Positions 1 through 7,969 of a stretch of 24,553 bases of DNA are shown piece after piece. The stretch comes from Nanobdellota archaeon. Lineage in GTDB: Archaea > Nanobdellota > Nanobdellia > Pacearchaeales > GW2011-AR1. The DNA lies in the NCBI GenBank assembly GCA_022563455.1, contig JADFNI010000011.1, forward strand, positions 1 to 24,553, given 5' to 3'. Both the position numbers and the translations under genes were made by a program. The notes under the pieces are model-generated. The model saw nothing but the letters and a program-made list of their open reading frames with translations. It did not search any database and had not been told where the DNA came from. Position 1 is the first letter of the stretch. Each line of letters starts with the position of its first letter.

Positions 1-2
1 GT

Positions 3-920
3 TTTGGGGGGGAGAGTGGAAGCGGAGGCGGAGGCGGAGTTATTGGTGGCGGAGGACTTATTCTTACTTCTGCTAGCTTTAAAATTGAACCTGTTAGTGC
101 TATAGTTTTTATTGGTGAAGAAAAATCGTTAAAGGTTGTTGTTCAAAATAATGGAAGAATTACAGCTAATAAATGTTTTTTGTTTGCTAAAGCTGGATAT
201 GAAGATTATATAGAATCTGAACTTATATCAAATATTGGTGTTGGAGAAATTGTTGAATTTCCATTTGTATTAAATGTACTTGATAAGGATGTTTTATTAT
301 TAGATTTGAAATTAAATTGTTTAGATTTTATAGGGGTTAATGTAACGATGGACATAATTTTATTAGAATATGAACTTGGAGTAGAGTTTGATTCTATTTC
401 TTTTGTAAGTGATGATGAATTATTGGTTAGCTATAGTATTAATCCAAATGTTGATTTTAGTGACACATTATTTTTTAAAATTGTTGATGCATATGAAGAA
501 GTTATTAGTATAAAAATCATAGATCACAATTTAGTTAGAGATGGGCTTTTTACTGGGAAAGTATTATTTGATATTGGAGCAGCTGAAGAAGGATTGTTAA
601 AGATTAGGGTATTTGATTCGAATGAATTTTTACTTATTGAAGAGGCAATAATTTATGGAGGATCTGCAATTACTGGATTTGTATCACTTGGTATTCTTGA
701 TGGAAATGATATTTTAATTGGGGGAATCGTATTAATATTTTTAGTAATCTCTAGTTTTGTTATTTTTAGAATTATAAAACTTAAACGGGGAGAATCTCCG
801 AGGTTAAGGGATGCAAGAGTTGTTAAGATAATTAAGGCTTCTAGTATAGGTCAGGCACTAGCTTTTACAAATAAGAGGAATATGGCAGTTGATCCTAAGG
901 GGCGCAAGAGAGGGGTTTAG
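3..920 (+). CDS. C-terminal part of a membrane-anchored surface protein (5' end outside window)
   Basis: The frame is open from the left edge of the window, so this is a partial gene with at least 305 residues visible; the TTG at 180 is not a convincing start. The visible part begins with a serine/glycine-rich linker (about residues 1-18), typical of a flexible connector between extracellular domains. It is followed by beta-rich, Ig/CARDB-like sequence. One hydrophobic helix lies near the C-terminus (about residues 240-260), followed by a basic cytoplasmic tail of about 45 residues rich in Arg and Lys. This implies an extracellular protein held by a C-terminal membrane anchor. No catalytic motif is visible and the domain family is not securely identified. 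Confidence 0.75.
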   Translation, partial: FGGESGSGGGGGVIGGGGLILTSASFKIEPVSAIVFIGEEKSLKVVVQNNGRITANKCFLFAKAGYEDYIESELISNIGVGEIVEFPFVLNVLDKDVLLLDLKLNCLDFIGVNVTMDIILLEYELGVEFDSISFVSDDELLVSYSINPNVDFSDTLFFKIVDAYEEVISIKIIDHNLVRDGLFTGKVLFDIGAAEEGLLKIRVFDSNEFLLIEEAIIYGGSAITGFVSLGILDGNDILIGGIVLIFLVISSFVIFRIIKLKRGESPRLRDARVVKIIKASSIGQALAFTNKRNMAVDPKGRKRGV

Positions 921-985
921 ATTTTTAGAACTATGTAGTACAATATATAATGAATTAGACTAGTGTGATTATCTAATTTGTTAAG

Positions 986-995
986 CTATATAAAG
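986..995 (+). promoter_or_regulatory. TATA box of the GTPase gene
   Basis: The decamer CTATATAAAG is centred about 26 nt before the ATG at 1016, which predicts a leaderless or nearly leaderless mRNA. The same decamer occurs at 2224-2233 (minus) and 22543-22552 (plus), again at promoter spacing. Confidence 0.7.
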
Positions 996-1015
996 CACGA
1001 TTTATTTTTGATATT

Positions 1016-1897
1016 ATGGTTAGAGTAAAGTATTTGTTTGGAAGTAGACATACTAGAAGATTAGAGAATATTCGTAAACAGCGAGGGAAGTATCCTGATG
1101 TTATGAAAAAAGTAATCGGAATTTCGGATATTATTTTAGAAGTAATGGATGCTCGGTTTATCCAGGAGACTAGAAACCTTGAAGTTGAAAAGATGATTAA
1201 GGAAGAGGGTAGAAAAATTGTTTATATTATGAATAAATGTGATCTTGTGGATATTGATAAAGTTAGGCGAACGATGCCTAGGGGACTTAGGCCAGTTGTA
1301 TTTGTATCAACGGTTACTGGGAAGGGGTCAAGGGATCTACGGGACAGAATAAAGATTGAGGCTTCTAGATTTAAAATTGGGGAGAATATTACTAAGGAAC
1401 TTAAGGAGGGAGAAAAATTTAAGGGGACAGATATTCGAAAGAAAGTTCATATTGGAATAATTGGGTATCCTAATGTTGGGAAGTCTTCTTTGATTAATTT
1501 AATTACTAGGCGAGGCGTTGCTAAAACTTCTAAGCAGGCAGGGTTTACTCGGGGGATGCAAAGGATTCGGTTTACTGATAAGATATTGATACTAGATACT
1601 CCAGGAGTTATTCCGGAATCAAGATATTCTAGTTCGTCAAAGCGGGCTTTTTCAGAGGATGCGCTGCTTGGAGCTCGTACTTATAGTCATGTTAAGGATC
1701 CTGAGGATGTGGTTTATTTTTTAATGGAGAAAAACTCTAAGAAGATTTTATCACATTATGGATTTGAAGAAATGGAATCCGATGAATTTATTGAGACTCT
1801 TGGAAAAAAGAAAAATTTTCTGATAAAGGGTGGAAAAATTGACATGGATCGTGCTGCTAGAATTATCTTGAAAGATTGGCAGCTTGGCAAAATCTAG
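1016..1897 (+). CDS. Circularly permuted GTPase, YlqF/RbgA (Nog2-like) family
   Basis: This is probably a GTPase that assists large-subunit ribosome assembly in the cytoplasm. The G motifs appear in permuted order: G4 NKCD (about residues 73-76), G5-like STVTGKG (98-104), then G1 GYPNVGKSS (150-158), the G2 threonine in GFTRG (176-180), and G3 DTPG (194-197). That order defines the YlqF/YawG/Nog2 group. The 293-residue length fits the short archaeal members. The ATG at 1016 is favoured because a TATA box is centred about 26 nt upstream. Conserved neighbours that might tie it to ribosome genes are absent, so the exact role is inferred from the family. Confidence 0.92.
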   Translation: MVRVKYLFGSRHTRRLENIRKQRGKYPDVMKKVIGISDIILEVMDARFIQETRNLEVEKMIKEEGRKIVYIMNKCDLVDIDKVRRTMPRGLRPVVFVSTVTGKGSRDLRDRIKIEASRFKIGENITKELKEGEKFKGTDIRKKVHIGIIGYPNVGKSSLINLITRRGVAKTSKQAGFTRGMQRIRFTDKILILDTPGVIPESRYSSSSKRAFSEDALLGARTYSHVKDPEDVVYFLMEKNSKKILSHYGFEEMESDEFIETLGKKKNFLIKGGKIDMDRAARIILKDWQLGKI

Positions 1898-2022
1898 TGA
1901 TTCTGCTTGAATAAATTTTAATTAAAATAAAAAAAAGTTTTTGTTTGTTCGGGTCTAAAGGCTTTATTAGCAGTCATAGATCTAAATAGAGTTTTGGTTA
2001 TTTGAAGCTGAAAATTGTTATT

Positions 2023-2190
2023 TTAGTTTCTAGCAATCCAACTGTTTCCAGCTACTCCTGCCGTAGCCGAATCCGCAGATTCCCAGTTTGCTCCTCCCAT
2101 AGCTCTATCGATCGCTCGAATTAACTTGTCGCTTTCTCTTCCTCCATCGAGGGTGAAACCGTTATTTAGGAATTCAATTTTAATCTCCAC
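2023..2190 (-). CDS. Small hypothetical protein, 55 residues, with strong SD
   Basis: A GTG start (2188-2190) opens a 55-residue frame reading MEIKIEFLNNGFTLDGG at its start and ending WIARN. AAGGAGGT lies 5 nt upstream, and a TATA box at 2224-2233 is placed to start the transcript at about 2203, just at that SD. Promoter, SD and frame agree, so I regard it as a real gene. The protein is soluble with no signal peptide, and its middle is rich in Ala, Gly and Ser. Base composition and codons (CTC, GAC, GCG) are more GC-rich than the neighbours, which may mean transfer or strong selection. I do not recognise the family. The flanking stretches 1898-2022 and 2234-2404 hold no other gene that I can see. 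Confidence 0.6.
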   Translation of the reverse strand: MEIKIEFLNNGFTLDGGRESDKLIRAIDRAMGGANWESADSATAGVAGNSWIARN

Positions 2191-2195
2191 TTTGT

Positions 2196-2233
2196 ACCTC
2201 CTTAATTAGAATAATGAATTTTTCTTTATATAG
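2196..2233 (-). promoter_or_regulatory. TATA box and Shine-Dalgarno of the 55-residue gene
   Basis: On the minus strand CTATATAAAG (2224-2233) is followed about 20 nt later by AAGGAGGT (2196-2203) and then the GTG at 2190. The predicted leader is only about 13 nt and consists mostly of the SD. Most neighbouring first genes show no SD. Confidence 0.6.
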
Positions 2234-2376
2234 AATGCTGCTCTTGGATATATATTTGCTGGAATAATCTCATTTATATACTGTTCCCCTGGTTAGTAGT
2301 TAGAGCTATTTAGAAGTAGTAATCATCTATTTTTGAAGGTTAAAATTGTTATTTGGGGCTATTTGGTCGTGTTTTG

Positions 2377-2393
2377 ATTGACTAATGGTCAAT
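2377..2393 (-). terminator. Small hairpin just past the 114-residue gene
   Basis: ATTGAC and GTCAAT form a perfect 6-bp stem around a 5-nt loop, about 12 nt beyond the stop of the gene at 2405-2749. It could mark the 3' end of that transcript. Archaeal termination usually depends on U-rich tracts, so the assignment is weak. Confidence 0.25.
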
Positions 2394-2404
2394 TATTATC
2401 ATTT

Positions 2405-2749
2405 TTATGGTTCAGATTTTTCAATAACAGATGTTATAAGACCTCCTTTTATTCCTTCTTCATCTCTGGTGATTGCGGCTAAATGTAGTCCCATTGATAC
2501 TTGTCTTCCAGATTCTCTGATTAGTGCTTCTAGTTTATCTAATCTTTGGGTTGTTATGTAACTGTTGGCTTTATCGAAGTAGATTTCCTCTAGGCCTGCA
2601 ATAAGTTCAACCTTGCATCCATTTAAGCCTTCTCTTCCAGAAATTTTCCCCCCCATATCTAATCTGTACTTTGATCCACTTTTTGTTGGGAATACTGCTC
2701 CAAAATAGGTTCTTATATATTCTGGATCGTGATTAGGTTTGTTTTGCAT
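2405..2749 (-). CDS. Hypothetical protein, 114 residues
   Basis: I do not recognise the family. The protein is soluble with no signal peptide or membrane helix. It begins MQNKPNHDPEYIRTYFGAVF, looks beta-rich in the first half (a GGKISGREGLNGCKVELI stretch) and has a charged helix around residues 68-85. A TATA box at 2771-2780, about 26 nt before the ATG, supports this start and a separate, leaderless transcript, even though the thioredoxin reductase gene lies only 40 nt upstream on the same strand. Proximity to the redox gene may be incidental. Confidence 0.65.
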   Translation of the reverse strand: MQNKPNHDPEYIRTYFGAVFPTKSGSKYRLDMGGKISGREGLNGCKVELIAGLEEIYFDKANSYITTQRLDKLEALIRESGRQVSMGLHLAAITRDEEGIKGGLITSVIEKSEP

Positions 2750-2770
2750 CGTGTCTTAAGGGTTTGCTGA

Positions 2771-2780
2771 TTTATAAATA
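2771..2780 (-). promoter_or_regulatory. TATA box of the 114-residue gene
   Basis: A TATTTATAAA-type element on the minus strand is centred about 26 nt before the ATG at 2749, in the short gap after the thioredoxin reductase stop codon. Confidence 0.5.
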
Positions 2781-2789
2781 TTTATGAGA

Positions 2790-3731
2790 TTATTTAGCAG
2801 AACTCATGTTTTCAATATATTCATATGCGTGAAAAGAGGCTGTGACGCCCTCTGAGACGCCTGTTATTGCTTGTTTGAAGTCGGTGTCTACAACATCTCC
2901 TGCTGCAAAGAAACCTTGGACGTTCGTTTCGGAATGCCTATTAATCATTACTTCTCCGCCTTTGTTTAGTTTTGCACCTATTCCTTTTGCGAGATCGCTT
3001 AGTGGGATATGACCTATTTCTAAGAATACTGCGTCGAGCTTGAAATCTGTATTTTTGTTGTATGGTTTGTCTAATGTAACTGAAGATAAGGATTTTTCTC
3101 CGTTCATTTTCGTGACATTTGTGTTATAGATTAATTCTATTTTTTTGTTTCTTTCGATTTTTGTATAATTTATTGGTTCTGGGTGGATCTTGTCCCCTCT
3201 ATAAATTACATATACTTTTTTTGCGAATCTTGTTAGAAGCAGTGCTTCTTTTGCTGCGGAGTCAGATCCTCCAATTACTGCTAGAGTCTTATCTTTGTAG
3301 AATGGGCCATCGCAAAGGGCACAGGTATGTACGCCGTTTCCGAAAAGTTCGTCTTCTCCAGGGACCCCTAGTTTTTTAGACTTTGTTCCTGTTGCGAGAA
3401 TTACCGTTTTGGAATTAAATATGTCTGTATCGCTTTTTGCGGTGAATCCTATGTCGGTTTTTTCTAAAGAATTTATTGTTCCTGGGATTATTTCTATATC
3501 TTTGTAATCTAATGCGTGGTCTTTTAGTTTCTTTGAAAGTTCAATTCCAGTTAGCTTTATGAATCCGGGATAATTTGCGACGTCGTCGGTTAGGTTTATT
3601 GTTCCGCCGTCTTCGGATCCTACAATTATTGTTTTTAGGTTGAACCTTGCACCATACATTCCGGCTGCATATCCAGTAACACCTGCACCAATTATTAGGA
3701 TGTCGCAATCATGAGTTTTTTGTTCTGCCAT
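2790..3731 (-). CDS. trxB: Thioredoxin reductase (FAD-dependent disulfide reductase)
   Basis: This flavoenzyme passes electrons from a nicotinamide cofactor through FAD and a CxxC pair to thioredoxin in the cytoplasm. The N-terminal FAD site is GAGVTGYAAG (about 15-24). The redox pair is CALC (C137, C140) followed by DGPF, as in low-molecular-weight TrxB. A second Rossmann motif GGSDSA follows (154-159), and the C-terminal FAD motif GFFAAGDV is present. Its 313 residues match the family. The basic HRRxxxR motif that normally binds the NADPH phosphate is replaced by YRGDKIHP (about 177-184), so the electron donor may not be NADPH. The start is supported by a TATA box about 30 nt upstream. Confidence 0.93.
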   Translation of the reverse strand: MAEQKTHDCDILIIGAGVTGYAAGMYGARFNLKTIIVGSEDGGTINLTDDVANYPGFIKLTGIELSKKLKDHALDYKDIEIIPGTINSLEKTDIGFTAKSDTDIFNSKTVILATGTKSKKLGVPGEDELFGNGVHTCALCDGPFYKDKTLAVIGGSDSAAKEALLLTRFAKKVYVIYRGDKIHPEPINYTKIERNKKIELIYNTNVTKMNGEKSLSSVTLDKPYNKNTDFKLDAVFLEIGHIPLSDLAKGIGAKLNKGGEVMINRHSETNVQGFFAAGDVVDTDFKQAITGVSEGVTASFHAYEYIENMSSAK

Positions 3732-3756
3732 CTTTTATTATTCTTTATAGATTTGT

Positions 3757-3766
3757 CTTATAAAAA
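3757..3766 (-). promoter_or_regulatory. TATA box of trxB
   Basis: TTTTTATAAG on the minus strand is centred about 30 nt before the ATG at 3731, predicting a leader of only a few nucleotides. Confidence 0.5.
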
Positions 3767-3865
3767 TGTATTGCTTAAATTTGCAATATTGTTTTTAATA
3801 AAGTAGATTGAGATTGAACGATTCTAAGTAGATAAATAAGTTCTAAACTTTTGGCACTGGATAAT

Positions 3866-3874
3866 TTTATATAT
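3866..3874 (+). promoter_or_regulatory. TATA box of the pilin/LamG gene
   Basis: TTTATATAT is centred about 25 nt before the ATG at 3895, consistent with a leaderless transcript. Confidence 0.6.
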
Positions 3875-3894
3875 TCCATAACTTACATATTGAA

Positions 3895-5772
3895 ATGAAC
3901 AAAAGAGGAATTTCCGCAGTGGTTGCAACGGTTTTAATGATTTTGCTGACAATTGCTGCTATTGGTGTCATATGGTTATCAACTCTGAATATTGTCGATG
4001 CTGATTTTAAAAATTCTAATGTTCGAGTCGGAATTGTTACAAGTGAAGGGTATACTTTTTATGATGCAGTGAATGAAACTGTTTGTGTCCAGGTAACGAG
4101 AAGTTCTGATGGGGGAGATATTGAGAAGATAAGAATAATTTTTGCATTTGATGATGGGAATTCTTTTTCTACCGCAGTCGATGCACCAGAAGTCAATAGT
4201 CGAAAAACCGTTTGTCTTGATACAGGGTTAATTGGTGGAGTTCCTATTTCTATAAAAGTTGCTCCAGTTTTTACTAAGGGGGGCAAAGATGTTGACGGAC
4301 CTATTACTTCTGAATTGAATGATATTGCGAAAGGTGCTGTTGGGAGTTTAATCATTGAAGAAATTCTTGGAGCTGGTTGTGGTGAGGGACAAATTCCTCC
4401 TCCCGAGATTTGTACTGGGGGAATTGACGAGGATTGTGATGGTTTAATTGATCTTCTTGATACGATTGACTGTCCTACACCCCCGAGTAATTTAATTGCT
4501 TATTGGACTTTGGACGAAACTAGTGGAATTATTGCAGTGGACTCTTCTGAATATGGAAATAATGGAAATTTATTTAATGGCCCAATATGGACAACTGGGA
4601 AAATTAATGGAGGATTATTATTTGATGGGGTGGATGATTTTGTTGAGATAAGTGATAGTTCTTCTTTAAACATAACAACTGACAGTATTACTCTTTCAGC
4701 TTGGGTTTATCCAACTTCAAATGGACAAGTTTGGGGTTCTAGAATTATATCTAAGAGAACTAATGCAGGGGGAAGTGATGTATATTCAATTGGAATAAGC
4801 GATGATAATTCAGTTTCCTTTAGAATTACAACTGCTGATGGAGTACCACGAATTATATTTAGTACTGTATTTCTTCCTCTAAACAGTTGGTCACATGTTG
4901 CTGGAGTATATGATGGTGTTAAAATGAGAGTATATATTAATGGTATTCTAAGGAAAGTTGCGAATAAGAATGGAGCAATTGAATCATCAAATATTGATGT
5001 TCATTTGGGAGACCGAAAAGATGAAGCAACGAACAGAAGATTTAATGGGACTATGGATGATGTTAGGATATATAATATTGCATTAAATGCTACTGAAGTA
5101 ATGGATTTATATAATGAGGCTCCTGTTACTCCAAATGTCCTTGCTGCGATGGATTTTGATGGTGGATCTTGTATGGATTCACAGGGAGGGGGTTGGGTTG
5201 CAGTTGAGGGTACAACAGATATTACTGTTGGAAATTGTGATGGTGCAAGTATTGATGGAAGTACATATTCAGGAGATGTTAATGCTGGAGGAAAGGGGGC
5301 ATTTATAGAGGATTTACTTGCTTTTACTGAAAAAACATCTGGTTTTATTACTGCAGATTATCTTTTCTATGCTAACTCAAATGGTGAAACTGCTCTTACT
5401 TGGCCGAGTTTTAGTCTTAGAAGTAGCTCTGGTGGGAGGGGGTGTGGTGTTAGATATATTATAGGGTCACTTAGAGTTCAAAACAATGATGGATCTCAAG
5501 GATCAACACATAGTATTATTGACGATACTCTTTATTATGTTAGACTTCGTTATGATATTACTAATGACGACTGTACAATTCACATTAGTACGTCTAACTG
5601 GGGAAATTCAGATGTAGGGACTAGTACTGCAAATGGGGCTGCACCAGTAAATATAAGTGGATGGAGATTTAGTAGAAGCATAGCTAATAATGTAGCTGAT
5701 TTATTTGTTGATGAGATTCGAATTTGTGATGGGGACTATGGGACTACACTAGGTGCTTGTGAGAATGTATAA
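3895..5772 (+). CDS. Pilin-signal surface protein with LamG-like domain
   Basis: The N-terminus is an archaeal type IV pilin-like class III signal: MNKRG, then the hydrophobic stretch ISAVVATVLMILLTIAAIGV. Processing is expected after Gly5 by a prepilin peptidase. A beta-rich region follows. Then comes a calcium-binding-like acidic motif GIDEDCDGLIDLLDTIDC (176-193), as seen in MopE-type surface proteins. Next is a LamG/concanavalin-like lectin domain (about 201-408, starting IAYWTLDE and containing FDGVDDFVEI). A C-terminal domain of about 210 residues with four or more cysteines ends the protein; I do not recognise it. At 625 residues it is far longer than ordinary pilins, so it is probably a minor, tip or adhesive subunit. 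Glycan binding is inferred from the LamG fold only. Confidence 0.85.
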   Translation: MNKRGISAVVATVLMILLTIAAIGVIWLSTLNIVDADFKNSNVRVGIVTSEGYTFYDAVNETVCVQVTRSSDGGDIEKIRIIFAFDDGNSFSTAVDAPEVNSRKTVCLDTGLIGGVPISIKVAPVFTKGGKDVDGPITSELNDIAKGAVGSLIIEEILGAGCGEGQIPPPEICTGGIDEDCDGLIDLLDTIDCPTPPSNLIAYWTLDETSGIIAVDSSEYGNNGNLFNGPIWTTGKINGGLLFDGVDDFVEISDSSSLNITTDSITLSAWVYPTSNGQVWGSRIISKRTNAGGSDVYSIGISDDNSVSFRITTADGVPRIIFSTVFLPLNSWSHVAGVYDGVKMRVYINGILRKVANKNGAIESSNIDVHLGDRKDEATNRRFNGTMDDVRIYNIALNATEVMDLYNEAPVTPNVLAAMDFDGGSCMDSQGGGWVAVEGTTDITVGNCDGASIDGSTYSGDVNAGGKGAFIEDLLAFTEKTSGFITADYLFYANSNGETALTWPSFSLRSSSGGRGCGVRYIIGSLRVQNNDGSQGSTHSIIDDTLYYVRLRYDITNDDCTIHISTSNWGNSDVGTSTANGAAPVNISGWRFSRSIANNVADLFVDEIRICDGDYGTTLGACENV

Positions 5773-5949
5773 AAGTTATTTGCTTGGTTAAATCTATTAT
5801 TACTCATTATTGGAATAGTATATTGATATTAAGGCAAAAGAATAAATCTATTGTTGAAGTTGTTAGGAGAGGTAAGATTCAAAAAAGATAAACAATATTT
5901 AAAATACATCTTTTAGTATGGAAAGAGTATCTAATTTTAGATAATAATA

Positions 5950-5958
5950 TTTATATAT
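5950..5958 (+). promoter_or_regulatory. TATA box with no protein gene downstream
   Basis: TTTATATAT, nearly the same as the element before the pilin gene, predicts transcription from about 5979-5981 into a region without a coding frame. Confidence 0.4.
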
Positions 5959-5979
5959 TCTGAAAAAATAGGCTTAAAT

Positions 5980-6085
5980 TAGAACTTAATACACAAAGCC
6001 GGAGGGTTAGAAAAACTTAAAAAGGCCTAAAATTAATCTTATTTTAACCTAGCCTTATCTTCGGATAAGGTTCGGTCCCTAATTA
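5980..6085 (+). ncRNA. Candidate structured small RNA
   Basis: The 342-nt gap between the pilin gene and the convergent VIT-like gene holds no ORF that I can support. It does hold this segment, starting about 25 nt after a TATA box. Its centre contains a perfect 7-bp hairpin, CCTTATC-TTCG-GATAAGG (6053-6070), with a C(UUCG)G loop, the very stable form on the plus strand only. A second stem, TAAAAT/ATTTTA, and a longer GGGTTA/TAACCT pairing enclose the centre. A GC-richer stretch opens the RNA near 5998-6006. The 3' side runs into U-rich sequence, as expected for archaeal termination. It matches no RNA family I know (not tRNA, SRP or RNase P RNA). The exact ends are inferred. Confidence 0.35.
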
Positions 6086-6113
6086 TTTATTTATTTAAAT
6101 TTATTTATTTAAA
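6086..6113. repeat. Two tandem copies of a 14-bp AT repeat
   Basis: TTTATTTATTTAAA occurs twice in a row with no mismatch, running up to the stop codon of the VIT-like gene on the other strand. It may serve as a U-rich termination tract for transcripts arriving from the left; no other function is evident. Confidence 0.6.
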
Positions 6114-6114
6114 T

Positions 6115-6591
6115 TTAACTAAAATACGCTGATATAAATTTTCCTACGAAGTAAGTTATTATGATTACTAAGGTGGCTGTTGCTAGATGACTTATGATTA
6201 GTCTTAGTGGTTTTTCTTTTCTTAGCTTTGCTACCATATAACTAAATATTGTTAGAATTATTAATCCCCAAATGAGATTGACTATCACTGCTATTGGAAG
6301 CGGAAGGAGGATAACTGGGATTAAAAATGATGAAGCGATTAATAATTTTGTGAAAAACGTTGCTACTGTTGCTTGTATGATTGATTTTCTGTCGTTTTCT
6401 AATTTACATTCTTCGGAGTTATGTATTCCTAGAGCATCGCTGAATGCGTCCGCTATAGCGACTGTTAGGATTCCTCCAATCACTGCGAGTCTAAGGCCTG
6501 TTCCAGTATTTAGTCCAATCATTACTCCTAGCGTAGTTATTATTCCTGAAGTTAATCCGAAACTTATCCCTCTTTTTATTGCCTCATTCAT
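6115..6591 (-). CDS. VIT1/CCC1-like membrane protein (probable metal transporter)
   Basis: The protein is almost entirely hydrophobic, with about five transmembrane helices in 158 residues. The first helix carries GLTSGIITTLGVMIGL and the second ends in AIADAFSDALGIHNSEE (about 45-61). Both resemble the first two helices of vacuolar iron transporter family proteins (the TTLG and SDALG...SEE patterns). It is shorter than classical VIT1 and lacks the cytoplasmic metal-binding extension, so transport of Fe or Mn is a family-based guess. The gene starts 31 nt after truD on the same strand and is probably cotranscribed with it. I chose the ATG at 6591 because it precedes the first helix closely. 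Confidence 0.7.
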   Translation of the reverse strand: MNEAIKRGISFGLTSGIITTLGVMIGLNTGTGLRLAVIGGILTVAIADAFSDALGIHNSEECKLENDRKSIIQATVATFFTKLLIASSFLIPVILLPLPIAVIVNLIWGLIILTIFSYMVAKLRKEKPLRLIISHLATATLVIIITYFVGKFISAYFS

Positions 6592-6622
6592 TCTTAGGTC
6601 AGGAATTTTAACTTAATAAAGA

Positions 6623-7843
6623 TTATGAAAAGATGAAAAAATTATCTAGATAGGTTGTTGCATAAACTCCGCTTGGAAGAGTGAATTCTAGGATTATCTT
6701 TTTGGAATTAACAAATTCTTCATCGTTTTCAATTGTTAATAGTAAGTTCTTAATTTCTATCACTGCGGATCTAAAAGATCCTTTAATTCTTAAGTGTGGA
6801 ATTTCTTTTAAATCAAAATCTTCTCTTGTTAAATTGTGATTTTTTAGAATTTCTTGTTCTATATCTCCTAATTGTCCATCAAAAAAATTTGTTTTGTAAC
6901 CTACTAGGATGCAGTTTTGTTGACCTTTCTTTGTAAAATCTAAACCTTCCTCTAAAGCGCGTTTTAATATATCATTGAATATTTTGCTTTGAACTGAATG
7001 GATTATCATAAGCATGTTTTTTCGATCTCCTCTCTTTAATGATCCTAGGAAGTCTTCGGGATTTTTAGATAAGTGAAATAAAATTTGTTTTTCTAGTCGA
7101 AGAAATCTTGGAAAATATATTGATGCTTTACTATAGTCTTTATCACTTGCTAATTTTCTTCTAGCTAACTTTGTTTCTTCTTTTTCGTATTGGCCAGTTG
7201 TTAGAAGTATTTCGTCGATAGCACCTTTCCAATCTTTTTTAAGAATAAGTTTTCCTATTTCTACGTTGTTTTTTCTAAGACTTCCGAATCTTTGGGGACC
7301 AAAGTAATTTGCAAACTGGTTCATGGATCGAACGCTGTTTGATATTTTAATTGCGTCTTTTTTGTCAATGTTTCTTAATATTATTTTGAAATGATTTTCT
7401 TCAAGGTATCCAATTTTTATTTTTCTTTTAGCCCATTTAAAGTTTTTTAGAAAGATTCTTTCACTTTTGAAATTCTCTAACCTCTTAATTAGTGCGCATC
7501 GCTCGGTGTATTTCGAAGAGCCGTTTAAGGGGGCAAATAATGAGATTCTCTGGCTTGTATGAGCTTTTTTATCTTTAGTTCCTGCGTATCCTACCCAGTC
7601 TATTGGAATTTCTAGTTTGTTTGCGATTTCTTTAATTGCTGTGAAATGGTCTAGATCTACTTTTTCTAGTTCGCAAGCTATGAAGTCTTTGTTACTGTCA
7701 ATGTCAAGATTATCTAGATTTGGGCTCTTGTTTGGTTGAAAATTCTTGGAAATTTTACAAGCCCACTTTTCCCCTATCTCTTCTACTATGAAATCGTCTA
7801 CCTTATGCTTTAATGTAGCATTAACTGGAGTTATTTCTTTCAT
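6623..7843 (-). CDS. truD: tRNA pseudouridine synthase D (TruD/Pus7 family)
   Basis: The enzyme converts uridine to pseudouridine in tRNA (position 13 in the bacterial enzyme). Recognisable segments are the N-terminal DDFIVEE strand (16-22), the catalytic motif GTKDKKAHTSQ with the nucleophilic aspartate at about residue 91, FGPQRFGS (181-188), SKIFNDIL, and the closing LPSGVYATTYL typical of the family. Length (406) fits archaeal TruD. It lies first in a likely two-gene unit with the VIT-like protein. I see no clear TATA box or SD just upstream, so the start rests on the conserved N-terminus. Confidence 0.95.
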   Translation of the reverse strand: MKEITPVNATLKHKVDDFIVEEIGEKWACKISKNFQPNKSPNLDNLDIDSNKDFIACELEKVDLDHFTAIKEIANKLEIPIDWVGYAGTKDKKAHTSQRISLFAPLNGSSKYTERCALIKRLENFKSERIFLKNFKWAKRKIKIGYLEENHFKIILRNIDKKDAIKISNSVRSMNQFANYFGPQRFGSLRKNNVEIGKLILKKDWKGAIDEILLTTGQYEKEETKLARRKLASDKDYSKASIYFPRFLRLEKQILFHLSKNPEDFLGSLKRGDRKNMLMIIHSVQSKIFNDILKRALEEGLDFTKKGQQNCILVGYKTNFFDGQLGDIEQEILKNHNLTREDFDLKEIPHLRIKGSFRSAVIEIKNLLLTIENDEEFVNSKKIILEFTLPSGVYATTYLDNFFIFS

Positions 7844-7913
7844 TTGACTCTTTCTTTTTGAAAAAAAGAAATTCCCACGAAGTAGAAAAACTTAGATTCC
7901 AAAACATTGTTTT

Positions 7914-7933
7914 GATTTTCTTTCATGAAAATC
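7914..7933 (-). terminator. Hairpin after the surface-protein gene
   Basis: GATTTTC and GAAAATC form a perfect 7-bp stem around a 6-nt loop, about 36 nt past the stop of the 453-residue gene and before truD. It may mark the transcript end, but the evidence is only structural. Confidence 0.25.
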
Positions 7934-7969
7934 TAGGATTATAGAAGTTTAAGAAGGTATTGGCAAGAA

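Noticed and set aside
6053..6070. Terminator hairpin of the VIT-like gene on the minus strand
   Set aside because: It lies within about 65 nt of that stop, but the stable UUCG loop with C-G closing exists only on the plus strand, so a plus-strand RNA fits better.
6001..6080. tRNA gene, because of a GGTTCGGTCCC stretch resembling a T arm
   Set aside because: The nearly invariant A of the T loop is missing, and neither an acceptor stem nor an anticodon arm can be paired.
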